Shown here: piece by piece, positions 27,578-35,744 of the stretch
How the letters are laid out: every line of letters starts with the position of its first letter
Numbering within the stretch: the first letter of the stretch is position 1
Assembly (NCBI GenBank): GCA_030066855.1
Contig: JASJAU010000004.1
Coordinates: forward strand, 1-56,358
DNA length: 56,358 nucleotides
Source of the DNA: Paracoccaceae bacterium
GTDB lineage: Bacteria > Pseudomonadota > Alphaproteobacteria > Rhodobacterales > Rhodobacteraceae
Direction of reading: 5' to 3'
The notes under the pieces: generated by a model
What the model was told of the DNA's origin: nothing
Database searches by the model: none
What the model saw: the letters and a program-made list of their open reading frames with translations, nothing else
Translations under genes and position numbers: made by a program

Positions 27578-27816
27578 GTCGGGTTGATGGGTTCGGTGCC
27601 GGCGGGCTGGCCGTCTCCGTCCAGCTTGATCTGCGCGACCTTCTCTTCGGCCTCCGCCAGCTTGGTTTGACAATGCGCTTTCAACTCGGCCCCGCGCTCA
27701 TAGAGCTTGATCGAATCCTCCAGCGGCACGTCGCCGGATTCGAGCCGGCTGACAACGGCCTCAAGCGCGCTCATGGCCTCTTCAAAGCTCATCTCGGCGA
27801 CCGGTTTCTCGCTCAT
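27574..27816 (-). CDS. xseB: Exodeoxyribonuclease VII small subunit
   Basis: An 80-residue helical subunit of exonuclease VII. The SFEEAMSALEAVVSRLESGDVPLEDSIKLYERGAELKAHC region is the complete family signature. The large subunit xseA is not in the window. It overlaps ispA by 4 bases and follows the deacetylase-like gene by 4 bases, an arrangement seen in many proteobacteria. Confidence 0.95.
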   Translation of the reverse strand: MSEKPVAEMSFEEAMSALEAVVSRLESGDVPLEDSIKLYERGAELKAHCQTKLAEAEEKVAQIKLDGDGQPAGTEPINPT

Positions 27817-27820
27817 CGGA

Positions 27821-28744
27821 TCACTCCATCAAAACGGCGACATGGGCCGCGACGCTCGCGGCGAGCGCATCAAGATCATAGCCGCCCTCCAGTGTCGAGA
27901 CCACGCGCCCGCCCGAATGCGCTTCAGCGACCTCGCGGATCGCACGAGTCACCCAGGCGAAATCGTCCTCGCGCCAGTACAGATTCGCCAGCGGATCGTT
28001 GGCATGCGCGTCGAAACCGGCCGAGATGATGATCAGATCGGGCGCGAAGTCGTCGACGGCGGGCAGGATCAGATCGCCCCAGACGCGCCGCATCTCGGCG
28101 CCACCAGTCATCGGCGCGAGCGGCGCGTTCAGAACGTTGTCGAAGGCACCGGTTTCGCGAGCCGCGCCGGTGCCGGGATAAAGCGGCATCTGGTGCGAGG
28201 AGCAGAAGAGCGTCCGGGCCTCGTTCCAAAGCAGGTCCTGCGTGCCGTTGCCGTGGTGCACGTCGAAGTCCAGAACGGCGACCCGCTCCATGCCGTGGTG
28301 ATCCAGCGCGTATTTCGCTCCAATCGCCGCCGTGCCGAACAGACAGAACCCCATCGCGGTTTCCGTCTCGGCGTGATGGCCGGGGGGGCGCATAGCCACA
28401 AAGGCCGCCCTGTCCTCGCCCGCGACCAGGGCGTCAATCGCCGCGTTGATCCCGCCGACGGCCCGCAGCGCCGCGTTCAGTGACCCGGGAGACACATGGG
28501 TGTCGGCGTCGAGCGACACGTAGTCATCATCCGGGATCGCCGCCGCAATACGCTCGAAATACCGCTCGGGGTGGCACCGCAGAACCTCCGCCTTGGCGGC
28601 GATCGGCGCCTCGCGCCGGTCAAGCCCGGCAAAGGCCCGGTCGGCAAGCGCTTCGCGGATCGCCTCGATCCGCGCAACACGCTCGGGGTGTCCCGGCGGG
28701 GTTAAATGCTCGAGCGCGTCGTCATGTTCGAAGAGAAGGGTCAT
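27821..28744 (-). CDS. Histone deacetylase family (acetylpolyamine/acetylprotein deacetylase-like) protein
   Basis: A 307-residue zinc hydrolase of the class II HDAC/AcuC/AphA fold. Catalytic features: MRPPGHHAE (tandem His), DFDVHHGNGTQD (Asp and His zinc ligands), and SAGFDAHANDPL (second Asp ligand). The substrate in bacteria is usually acetylpolyamines or acetylated proteins and is not known here. It is the first gene of the xseB-ispA-dxs transcript (4-base gap to xseB). Confidence 0.92.
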   Translation of the reverse strand: MTLLFEHDDALEHLTPPGHPERVARIEAIREALADRAFAGLDRREAPIAAKAEVLRCHPERYFERIAAAIPDDDYVSLDADTHVSPGSLNAALRAVGGINAAIDALVAGEDRAAFVAMRPPGHHAETETAMGFCLFGTAAIGAKYALDHHGMERVAVLDFDVHHGNGTQDLLWNEARTLFCSSHQMPLYPGTGAARETGAFDNVLNAPLAPMTGGAEMRRVWGDLILPAVDDFAPDLIIISAGFDAHANDPLANLYWREDDFAWVTRAIREVAEAHSGGRVVSTLEGGYDLDALAASVAAHVAVLME

Positions 28745-28809
28745 GCTCCGGTGTTCACAAATACCGGGGCGGGTGGCAAGGTGCTTCGCGGCGCGGAAGG
28801 GAGATCACT

Positions 28810-29424
28810 TTGACAGCGACGGCATTCCTCGCAGCGTGGTTCATCCACCTGCTCGCAGCAGCATCGCCCGGCCCGACCATCATCATGGCGGCCCGGATCG
28901 GGGTATCGGAAGGGATGCGGGTGGCGGTGTTGCTGTCACTGGGATTCGGGGTCGGCATGCTTGTCTGGGCACTCGCCGCGCTTCTGGGCCTCGCCGTTCT
29001 CTTCTCTGTCGCGCCCGGCTTTTTCTGGGGCTTCAAGATCGCGGGAGGGCTGTTCCTCCTCTGGCTGGCCCTGAAGATGTGGCGCCACGCCAAGGATCCC
29101 ATGCCTGAAGGCGACGGCGGCAATGGCGCCCGCTCCGCCTTCTCCGCATTCCGCCTTGGGCTGGCGACGCAACTCTCAAACCCGAAGCCGGCCTTGTTCT
29201 TCGGCGCGGTTTTTCTGGGAACCATCCCGCCCGACGCCTCCGGCCTCGCGGTGTCGCTTCTTCTGCTCGTGATGTTCCTCAACGAGATCTGCTGCACGCT
29301 TTTCGTCTCGCGCGTGTTCTCGCTTCCGCGCTCGCGGGCGGTCTATGCGGGCATGAAAACCACCATCGACCGAGCGTTCGGGGGATTGCTCGGGCTGATG
29401 GGGCTGCGGGTCGCGCTGGGTTAG
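28810..29424 (+). CDS. LysE/RhtB-family amino-acid exporter
   Basis: A 204-residue inner-membrane protein with about six helices. The N-terminal FIHLLAAASPGPTIIMAARIGVSEG and the ATQLSNPKPALFFGAVF block are typical of the LysE/RhtB/LeuE exporters. The TTG at 28810, with AGGGAG 6 bases upstream, is the best start; no ATG or GTG fits, and the frame further upstream runs into the divergent deacetylase gene. Substrate unknown. Confidence 0.85.
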   Translation: MTATAFLAAWFIHLLAAASPGPTIIMAARIGVSEGMRVAVLLSLGFGVGMLVWALAALLGLAVLFSVAPGFFWGFKIAGGLFLLWLALKMWRHAKDPMPEGDGGNGARSAFSAFRLGLATQLSNPKPALFFGAVFLGTIPPDASGLAVSLLLLVMFLNEICCTLFVSRVFSLPRSRAVYAGMKTTIDRAFGGLLGLMGLRVALG

Positions 29425-30126
29425 CTAGTCCGGCGCTAGCATGTACCCGGCGCCGCGCACGGTCTGGAGGTAGCGCGGCTGCTTCGGGTCGGCCTCAAGC
29501 TTGCGTCTGAGCCGCGTGATCTGCACGTCGACCGCCCGCTCCTGCGCCTGCCCGCCATCACGGCCCAGATCCTCGACCAGTTGCGAGCGGGAGAACGGCT
29601 CGCCCGGCCGAGTGGCGAAAATGCGCATCAATTGAGATTCCGTGGCCGTCAGCCGCACGGGCTCGTCGCCGTCCCACATCGTGCCTTTTTCGACGTCATA
29701 ACGATATGGGCCGAGGCTGAGCACCTTGGGGATCACCTCGCCCGGTTCGGTCGGCGGAACGCGTCGCAGGATCGAATTGATCCGCAACAAGAGCTCCTTC
29801 GGCTCGAACGGCTTGGAAAGGTAATCATCCGCGCCGGCCTCCAGCCCCGAAATGCGATCCTCCGTCTCGCCCTTCGCCGTAAGCAGAAGGATCGGAAGCT
29901 GACGCTCGGCCCGAAGGCGTCTGCAAAAGCTCACACCGTCCTCGCCCGGCATCATCACGTCCAGCACCACCAGATCGAAGTCGAGCCCCGAGAGAATCCG
30001 CTCCGCATGCGCCGCGTCCCGCGCGGCCGAAACGAGAAAGCCGTTCCGAATGAGAAACTTTTGCAGAAGCCCCCGGATACGTTCGTCATCGTCGACGATC
30101 AGAAGATGCGCGTCGGCCTGCATCAT
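29425..30126 (-). CDS. petR: OmpR-family response regulator, PetR-like
   Basis: A 233-residue DNA-binding regulator: receiver domain (about 6-120) with phospho-acceptor Asp in LVVLDVMMPGEDG and Lys in LSKPFEPKELLLR, then a winged-helix domain (about 135-230, LTATESQLMRIFATRPGEPFSRSQL). It overlaps an upstream MarR-type gene by 4 bases. This pair matches the petP-petR operon of Rhodobacter capsulatus, where PetR is required for growth and cytochrome bc1 expression (family knowledge). No histidine kinase is adjacent. Confidence 0.85.
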   Translation of the reverse strand: MMQADAHLLIVDDDERIRGLLQKFLIRNGFLVSAARDAAHAERILSGLDFDLVVLDVMMPGEDGVSFCRRLRAERQLPILLLTAKGETEDRISGLEAGADDYLSKPFEPKELLLRINSILRRVPPTEPGEVIPKVLSLGPYRYDVEKGTMWDGDEPVRLTATESQLMRIFATRPGEPFSRSQLVEDLGRDGGQAQERAVDVQITRLRRKLEADPKQPRYLQTVRGAGYMLAPD

Positions 30127-30629
30127 CCGTGCTCCTTCAGGCGGGTGTAGTGCCGCCGCATCTCGGCATCCATCATCGCCTCCAGCACTTGCTTGAATCC
30201 GGACACAGCGGCGGGCCCGGCTTGACGGAAGGCCCCGCGCATGCGCTCGCGCTGCGCGGTCGAGAGCTCGCGCTCCAACGCCGCGCCGTCCTCAGTCAGA
30301 AACAGATGCCGCTCGCGCTTGTCGCGCGAGCCCACCCGGCTCTCAACCAGCCCGTCCTCGATCAGCGTGCGCAGGACCCGGTTCAGCGACTGTTTGGTCA
30401 CGCCGAGGATCGATAGAAGGTTGTTCACCGTGGTCCCCGGCGCCCGGTTGATGAAATGGATCGCCCGATGATGCGCCCGCCCGTACCCTTTGTCGGCGAG
30501 AATGCGATCGGGATCGGCGGTGAAGCCGCGATAGGCGAAGAACATCGCCTCGATGCCTTTGCGAAGCTGGTCGTCGGTCAGGAACAGAAGGTCCTCACCG
30601 CTCGATTGCCTGCCGCCGTCACTCATCAT
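30123..30629 (-). CDS. petP: MarR-family regulator, PetP-like
   Basis: A 168-residue winged-helix regulator. The HHRAIHFINRAPGTTVNNLLSILGVTKQSLNRVLRTLIEDGLVESR block is the MarR DNA-binding core, followed by the wing RDKRERHLFLTEDG. Starts at 30638 (GTG), 30629 and 30626 (ATG) are possible; 30629 has GAGGG at suitable spacing. It is translationally coupled to petR. An inverted repeat 24-42 bases upstream could be its own operator. Confidence 0.82.
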   Translation of the reverse strand: MMSDGGRQSSGEDLLFLTDDQLRKGIEAMFFAYRGFTADPDRILADKGYGRAHHRAIHFINRAPGTTVNNLLSILGVTKQSLNRVLRTLIEDGLVESRVGSRDKRERHLFLTEDGAALERELSTAQRERMRGAFRQAGPAAVSGFKQVLEAMMDAEMRRHYTRLKEHG

Positions 30630-30652
30630 CGCCCTCACTTTTCCCGAACTTT

Positions 30653-30671
30653 ATGTCAGCCTTGTTGACAT
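30653..30671. promoter_or_regulatory. Inverted repeat between petP and ilvE, possible MarR-type operator
   Basis: ATGTCA-N7-TGACAT is a perfect inverted repeat in the divergent gap between petP and ilvE. Its right arm contains TTGACA (30665-30670), which with TAGCCA 17 bases downstream could be the -35 and -10 of an ilvE promoter. A regulator bound here could control both directions. Autoregulation by PetP is inferred from position only. Confidence 0.4.
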
Positions 30672-30763
30672 TCCAAGAATCAATTGTTAGCCATCCTCGA
30701 ATTTTTCGAAAGAAAATGTCCGAAGCGGAACTATTCGCGCAACTTTTGCAAACGGAGGCCGAC

Positions 30764-31633
30764 ATGGCAGGCGCATATGACGATCGCGATGGGTTGATCT
30801 GGATGGACGGCAAGATGGTGCCGTGGCGCGACGCGAACGTGCACATCTTGACGCACGCGCTGCACTACGCCTCCTCCGTCTTCGAGGGCGAGCGGGCTTA
30901 CGGCGGCAAGATCTTTGAGAGCCGCAAGCATTCGGAGCGCCTGCATTTCTCGGCCGGCCAGCTCGATTTCGAGATCCCCTACACGGTCGACGAGATCGAA
31001 GCGGCCAAGCAGCAAGTGCTCGAGGCGAACGGGCATACCGACGCCTACGTCCGAGCCGTCGCCTGGCGAGGCGCAGGGGAGGACATGGGTGTGGCGTCCG
31101 CGCGGAACCCGGTCCGGCTCGCCATCGCCGCCTGGGAATGGGGCGCCTATTACGGCGACGCCAAAATGAAGGGCGCCAAGCTCGACATCTCGAAATGGAA
31201 GCGCCCCTCGCCGGAGACGATCCCGAGCCACGCCAAGGCGGCGGGGCTTTATATGATCTGCACGCTGTCCAAACACACGGCTGAGGCCAAGGGCTGCTCC
31301 GACGCCATGATGTTCGACTATCGCGGCTACGTGGCCGAGGCGACCGGCGCCAACATCTTCTTCGTGCGTGACGGCGAGGTGCACACGCCGCTGCCCGATT
31401 GCTTCCTCAACGGGATCACGCGCCAGACCGTCGTCGGCATGCTGCAAGACCGGCAGATCAAGGTCCACGAGCGCCACATCATGCCAGAGGAGCTGGAGGG
31501 CTTCCAGCAATGCTGGCTCACCGGCACCGCCGCCGAGGTGACCCCCGTCGGCCAGATCGGCGATTACAACTTCGAAGTCGGCGCGCTCACGCGGGATGTG
31601 GCGGAAGACTACGAAAAGCTGGTGCGGGCCTGA
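30764..31633 (+). CDS. ilvE: Branched-chain amino acid aminotransferase
   Basis: A 289-residue PLP enzyme (fold type IV) that makes leucine, isoleucine and valine from their keto acids. Visible: ALHYASSVFEGERAYGG near the N-terminus, the PLP lysine in HAKAAGLYMI, and the C-terminal GTAAEVTPVG. The ATG at 30764 has GGAGG 6 bases upstream and opens the conserved protein; an open frame extends about 37 codons further but is not family-like. Confidence 0.95.
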   Translation: MAGAYDDRDGLIWMDGKMVPWRDANVHILTHALHYASSVFEGERAYGGKIFESRKHSERLHFSAGQLDFEIPYTVDEIEAAKQQVLEANGHTDAYVRAVAWRGAGEDMGVASARNPVRLAIAAWEWGAYYGDAKMKGAKLDISKWKRPSPETIPSHAKAAGLYMICTLSKHTAEAKGCSDAMMFDYRGYVAEATGANIFFVRDGEVHTPLPDCFLNGITRQTVVGMLQDRQIKVHERHIMPEELEGFQQCWLTGTAAEVTPVGQIGDYNFEVGALTRDVAEDYEKLVRA

Positions 31634-31645
31634 TACCGCATCGCG

Positions 31646-31948
31646 CTAAAGAACGGCCGTCGCGATCCACCCGATTGCGGCGAGCCCGATCCAGATGACC
31701 GGCACCAGGTTCAGGGCGTTCTGAAAGTCTTCTTTCACGGTCTTGTGCCGGAACGCCCATTGACCAGCCTTCGCGCCGAACCATCCGCCCACCAGCGCGA
31801 GACCCACCAGCGTCCGCTCGGGCACGCGCCCGGCAGACCGCATCGCCTGCCGCTTGTCCCAGCCGAACGCTGCGAAGGCGATCACGTTCACCGCCAGCAA
31901 GAAACCAATCACGACCTCGGGCGCATTTCGAACCAACTCCAGCAGCAT
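31646..31948 (-). CDS. DUF1294 membrane protein
   Basis: A 100-residue inner-membrane protein with about three hydrophobic segments. NVIAFAAFGWDKRQAMRSAGRVPERTLVGLALVGGWFGAKAGQWAFRHKT is the DUF1294 signature (the YdzA-like group). Function unknown. It is 5 bases downstream of the EamA gene on the same strand. Confidence 0.88.
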   Translation of the reverse strand: MLLELVRNAPEVVIGFLLAVNVIAFAAFGWDKRQAMRSAGRVPERTLVGLALVGGWFGAKAGQWAFRHKTVKEDFQNALNLVPVIWIGLAAIGWIATAVL

Positions 31949-31953
31949 TCACG

Positions 31954-32892
31954 TCACCCGTATTTCGTCACCACGCGCCGCGCCTTGCCGCGTTGAATGC
32001 GGAGGTAACGCTCGCGGAGGATGATGAGAATGCCGGCCGCGATCACGATTGAGGCGCCGAACAGCATCATGCCTGTCGGCACCTCGTCGAACACGAACAG
32101 TCCGATCAGGATCGCGAAGAGCATCGAAGCGTATTCGAAGGGCGCCACGATCGAGGCGTCGGCGTAGCGGTAGGAGCTCGTCAGGAATATCTGCCCCAGC
32201 CCGCCCATCAGCCCGGCGCCAATAATATAGACCAGAGCCTCGCCCGACGGCACGGCCCAGCCGAAGGGCAGCGTGAGCAGCGACAGGACAGTCGCCGTCA
32301 CGGAGAACCAGAAAACGATCGCCGCCGTCTCTTCTGTCTCGACGAGCCGCCGAACGAAGACCTGCGCCATCGCCGCGCAAAACGAGCCAGTCAGGACGAT
32401 CGCAGCGCCGAAGGCGAGCCTTGGGTCAAAGGCGTCGTCGGTGAATGCGGTCAGGCGCGGCCACAAGATGATCAGAACCCCGATCATTCCCATGCCCACT
32501 GCCGTCAGGCGTACCTTGCGCACCGTCTCGCCCAGCATCATCGCCGCCAGGATCACGACGAAAAGCGGCATGGCGTACTGGATCGCCTTGACTTCATAGA
32601 GCGGCAGAATGGCGAGGCCGGCGAAACTCATCGCCATGGCCGTCGTTCCGATCAGCCCGCGCCAGAGATGGCCGAGCGGGTTGGTGGTCTTGAGACCCGT
32701 CCGCAACTCACCCCTGAGTGCGAGCCAGCTAAAGATCACTGGCATGGCGAAGAACGAGCGGAAGAACACCGCCTCGCCCGGCGGCACCTCGTCCGACGCC
32801 GCCTTGATCAGCGACGCCATCAGCACAAAGAGCAGGACCGAGACGACCTTGAAGCCGACGGCGCGATAAGGGTTCTCGGGGGCGAAACTCAT
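31954..32892 (-). CDS. EamA/DMT-family transporter
   Basis: A 312-residue membrane protein with ten hydrophobic segments in two EamA repeats (first repeat LMASLIKAASDEVPPGEAVFFRSFFAMP). Substrate unknown; the closest described bacterial relatives carry riboflavin or amino acids. The ATG at 32892 was preferred to the one 15 bases upstream because it opens the polar N-terminus normal for the family. The C-terminus is basic (RERYLRIQRGKARRVV). Confidence 0.85.
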   Translation of the reverse strand: MSFAPENPYRAVGFKVVSVLLFVLMASLIKAASDEVPPGEAVFFRSFFAMPVIFSWLALRGELRTGLKTTNPLGHLWRGLIGTTAMAMSFAGLAILPLYEVKAIQYAMPLFVVILAAMMLGETVRKVRLTAVGMGMIGVLIILWPRLTAFTDDAFDPRLAFGAAIVLTGSFCAAMAQVFVRRLVETEETAAIVFWFSVTATVLSLLTLPFGWAVPSGEALVYIIGAGLMGGLGQIFLTSSYRYADASIVAPFEYASMLFAILIGLFVFDEVPTGMMLFGASIVIAAGILIILRERYLRIQRGKARRVVTKYG

Positions 32893-32936
32893 CCCCCCAA
32901 GTAACAAAACGTCAGATCAGGCGCTAGAACGGCGCC

Positions 32937-33128
32937 TTAGCTTTTGCGGCGGTCAAGGTCAGTGAATCGCTTGAGTTTTTCCGAGGCGTCGCGCTTGCGG
33001 CTTTCCCGCATCAACGCCTCCGACTGCGGCCCGGCCTGATCTGAGGCTCGCTTGTCCAGCTCGGCATACCTGGCCAGCTTCTCGCCGTTGTCGCGCTTCC
33101 GGGGGCGATCCGTGATGTGTTTTGACAT
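32937..33128 (-). CDS. Small highly charged protein with an internal 20-residue repeat
   Basis: A 63-residue soluble protein rich in Arg, Lys, Asp and Glu. Residues 10-29 and 44-63 are two copies of a motif RKRDxxEKLxR[YF]x[DE]LD[KR]RxS, identical at 12 of 20 positions, separated by a 14-residue linker. AAGGAG lies 8 bases before the ATG, supporting expression. I recognise no family. The basic and acidic heptad-like spacing suggests helices, perhaps a nucleic-acid or protein-binding peptide, but this is inference. Confidence 0.6.
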   Translation of the reverse strand: MSKHITDRPRKRDNGEKLARYAELDKRASDQAGPQSEALMRESRKRDASEKLKRFTDLDRRKS

Positions 33129-33185
33129 GGTCTCTTCTCCTTGCCTCAGCAGACAACCCCCGGCGGTCCGGCGCGCTAACGCGAG

Positions 33186-34232
33186 TTAATCGCCGTGCGA
33201 GAACCGCTCCATCGCCCAGACCGCCGCATCGGCCACCGCTTCATCGGTATCTTCTGTCAGCGCTTGCGCGACCGGGGTCAGCCCGGGATCGTCCGAGTTC
33301 CCAATGGCGTATAACACATTTCGCACAAACCGGTCGCGCCCGATCCGTTTGATGGGCGAGCCGGAGAACATGCGCCGGAAGCCGGCGTCGTCCAGCGCCG
33401 CCAGTTCCGCCAACCGCGGCGCCTCCAGCTCGGGGCGCGCGGCGTAGCGGATGTCGCGAGCGGTTTCGGCGAACTTGTTCCAAGGACAGACCGCCAGGCA
33501 ATCATCGCATCCATAGATGCGATTGCCGATTTTCGGGCGGAGCGCGGGGTCCACCGGCCCGCGATGCTCAATGGTGAGGTAGGAGATGCAGAGCCGGGCG
33601 TCGAGCTGATATGGCGCCGGAAAGGCGTCGGTCGGACAAATGTCGAGGCACCGGCGGCAGGAGCCGCAATGATCCGTTTCAGGCAAGTCAGAGGGCAAGT
33701 CGGCGGTTGTGAAGATCGCGCCCAGAAAGAACCAGTTGCCTAGTTCACGGCTTAAGAGATTGGTGTGCTTGCCCTGCCACCCCAGACCCGCCGCCTGCCC
33801 CAGGGGCTTCTCCGGCACCGGCGCAGTATCGACAAAGACCTTCACCTCGCAGGACGCTTCCGCCACCAGCCAGCGCGCCACGCGCTTCAGCCGCTTCTTG
33901 AGGACGTCGTGGTAATCCCTGTTCCGGGCGTAGACCGAGATCACGCCCCGATCCCGTCGCGCGAGATCCTCCAGAGGATCATGATCCGGCGTGTAGGGCT
34001 CGGCCAGCATGACGATCGATCGCGCCTCGGGCCAAAGCGCGGCGGGATTGCCGCGCCAGTCCGACCGATCCGCCAGCCAGGTCATCTGCCCGTGATGCCC
34101 GGCTTCCAGGAACGCCTCAAGCCCTTCCGCCGCTTTCGGCACCGCGTCGGGCCGCGTCACGCGGGCCATGGCGAAGCCAGCCGCCTCGGCCTCAGCCAGC
34201 AATCGCGATTTCAGCTCATTCGGGTCCATCAT
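33186..34232 (-). CDS. queG: Epoxyqueuosine reductase
   Basis: A 348-residue cobalamin- and iron-sulfur-dependent enzyme for the last step of queuosine synthesis in tRNA. Two 4Fe-4S clusters are visible from [16 protein letters not shown] and [13 protein letters not shown]. The middle has [29 protein letters not shown], the family's active-site block, and the C-terminus a HEAT-like tail ([14 protein letters not shown]). It fits with the YhhQ-type precursor importer at 12257. Confidence 0.95.
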   Translation of the reverse strand: MMDPNELKSRLLAEAEAAGFAMARVTRPDAVPKAAEGLEAFLEAGHHGQMTWLADRSDWRGNPAALWPEARSIVMLAEPYTPDHDPLEDLARRDRGVISVYARNRDYHDVLKKRLKRVARWLVAEASCEVKVFVDTAPVPEKPLGQAAGLGWQGKHTNLLSRELGNWFFLGAIFTTADLPSDLPETDHCGSCRRCLDICPTDAFPAPYQLDARLCISYLTIEHRGPVDPALRPKIGNRIYGCDDCLAVCPWNKFAETARDIRYAARPELEAPRLAELAALDDAGFRRMFSGSPIKRIGRDRFVRNVLYAIGNSDDPGLTPVAQALTEDTDEAVADAAVWAMERFSHGD

Positions 34233-34269
34233 CGGCCCTCAGAAAGACCGGCAGTCTGAGGCGCAGACC

Positions 34270-34935
34270 TCAGAAATCCAGATCGGCATAATGCGCGGGC
34301 GGCGGGAAACCGGGCACCGCGTCGGCCAGAATGCTGCGGAAGGCAGGGCGAGATTTGATCTTGGAATACCAGTCCCGCAGAGTCTCGTTCCGGTTCCAGT
34401 CCACATCCGAGATGTAGTCCAACGCCGACAAATGCGCGGCGGCGGCGAAATCGGCGAGAGTCAGCGCGTTGCCTGCCAGCCAGCGCCGCTCGTCCAGAAG
34501 CTGTCCCATGTAGTCGAGATGGAACTTGATCGCCTTCGCCCCGGCCTTAACGTTGGAGCTGTCAGGATAGCCTTCCTTGGTGATCTTCTTGTTCACCCGC
34601 TCGTAGAGCAGTTTCGACGTCACCTCGCCGTGGAACTTGTCGTCGAACCATCCAACCAGGCGCCGGACCTCATGCCGGCCGGCGGCGTCCTTGGGCATGA
34701 GCGGCGGCTCGGGATGCTTTTCTTCGATGTATTCGCAGATCGCCGCGCTTTCAGACAACGTCAGCCCGTCGATCTTCAGGATCGGCACCTTCCCGGCGGG
34801 GTTGCGGCGCAGGAATTCCGGATCGCGTTCCCAATACCGCTCTTCGACAAGCTCGACCTCCAGCTTTTTCTCGGCAAGGCTCAGCCGGACCTTGCGGCAG
34901 AACGGCGAAAGCGGAACGTGATAAAGCCGGATCAT
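34270..34935 (-). CDS. fzlA: GST-fold protein, probable FtsZ-binding FzlA
   Basis: A 221-residue protein with thioredoxin-like N-domain (MIRLYHVPLSPFCRKVRLSLAEKK) and helical C-domain. The pattern FLRRNPAGKVPIL, SESAAICEYIEEKHPEPPLMP, LVGWFDDKFHGEVTSKLLYERVNKK and the C-terminal VPGFPPPAHYADLDF fit FzlA, the essential Caulobacter protein that binds FtsZ filaments and couples them to septal wall synthesis (family knowledge). FzlA is GST-like but lacks detectable transferase activity. An ordinary GST is the alternative. The next gene upstream is mtgA, a cell-wall synthase. Confidence 0.75.
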   Translation of the reverse strand: MIRLYHVPLSPFCRKVRLSLAEKKLEVELVEERYWERDPEFLRRNPAGKVPILKIDGLTLSESAAICEYIEEKHPEPPLMPKDAAGRHEVRRLVGWFDDKFHGEVTSKLLYERVNKKITKEGYPDSSNVKAGAKAIKFHLDYMGQLLDERRWLAGNALTLADFAAAAHLSALDYISDVDWNRNETLRDWYSKIKSRPAFRSILADAVPGFPPPAHYADLDF

Positions 34936-34982
34936 GTCTTTCCTTCTATGCCTCGCTTCAATGCAATGAATGGCGCGGACGT

Positions 34983-35702
34983 TCAATCCACGAAGCACGC
35001 GGCGCGGCCATCCGCACGGATCGTCTCGGCCCCTTGCGCGATGGCCGTTGCTCGGCGCTGAATGAAGGTCGACGGGTTGACGGCCTGACGGCCCTTGGGG
35101 TCGGGCAGAACTGCGGCCAAAAGCGACGCCTGTCGGAGCGTCAGCTCGGCGGCGGAAACCCCGAAATGGTGCTGCGCCGCCGCTTCGATCCCGAAGACGC
35201 CCTCATCGAACTCCGCGACATTCAGATAGACCTCGACGATCCGCCGCTTGCTCCAGACCGCTTCGACCAGCGGCGTGATCGCGGCCTCCAGCGCCTTCCG
35301 CGGCCAGCTCCGGGCCTGCCAGAGCCAGACGTTCTTCACCGTTTGCTGGGTCAGGGTGGAGGCGCCTCGGTCCCCGCCTTCGGCGATGGCGAGCCGCAGC
35401 GCCGCCATGTCAAAGCCCCAGTGCAGGCAGTAATTCGCGTCCTCGGCGGCCACGACGGCGCGGGCGGCGTCCGGCGCGATCCGCTCCATCGGCACCCACT
35501 CACGGGTCACGCCGCCCAAGCGCATCGACTCGCTCAGGATGTACGGGGTCGTCGCCGGATTGATCCAGGAGAGCGCGGCGGCGCTCAATCCGAAGGCCAG
35601 CGCGACAGACAGGAGCGCCTGACCGATCCACCGCCAAACGCTCTTCCGTTTCGTCTGCTTCTTTCTGCTCGCGCGCCGTCTTTGCGGCTTCTTCGTCGCC
35701 AT
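34983..35702 (-). CDS. mtgA: Monofunctional peptidoglycan glycosyltransferase
   Basis: A 239-residue GT51 enzyme that polymerises lipid II. The N-terminus is very basic (KKPQRRRASRKKQTKRK), followed by a single membrane anchor (about 28-48) and the catalytic domain. The catalytic Glu is in VVAAEDANYCLHWGFD, and ASTLTQQTVKNVWLW and EVYLNVAEFDEGVFGIEAAA are the other GT51 motifs. The ATG at 35702 starts the protein; an ATG 15 bases upstream is also possible. fzlA follows. Confidence 0.94.
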   Translation of the reverse strand: MATKKPQRRRASRKKQTKRKSVWRWIGQALLSVALAFGLSAAALSWINPATTPYILSESMRLGGVTREWVPMERIAPDAARAVVAAEDANYCLHWGFDMAALRLAIAEGGDRGASTLTQQTVKNVWLWQARSWPRKALEAAITPLVEAVWSKRRIVEVYLNVAEFDEGVFGIEAAAQHHFGVSAAELTLRQASLLAAVLPDPKGRQAVNPSTFIQRRATAIAQGAETIRADGRAACFVD

Positions 35703-35744
35703 GGTCTCAGCTTGCATGAGCGCCCGTCCGGGGCAAGCGGCTCG

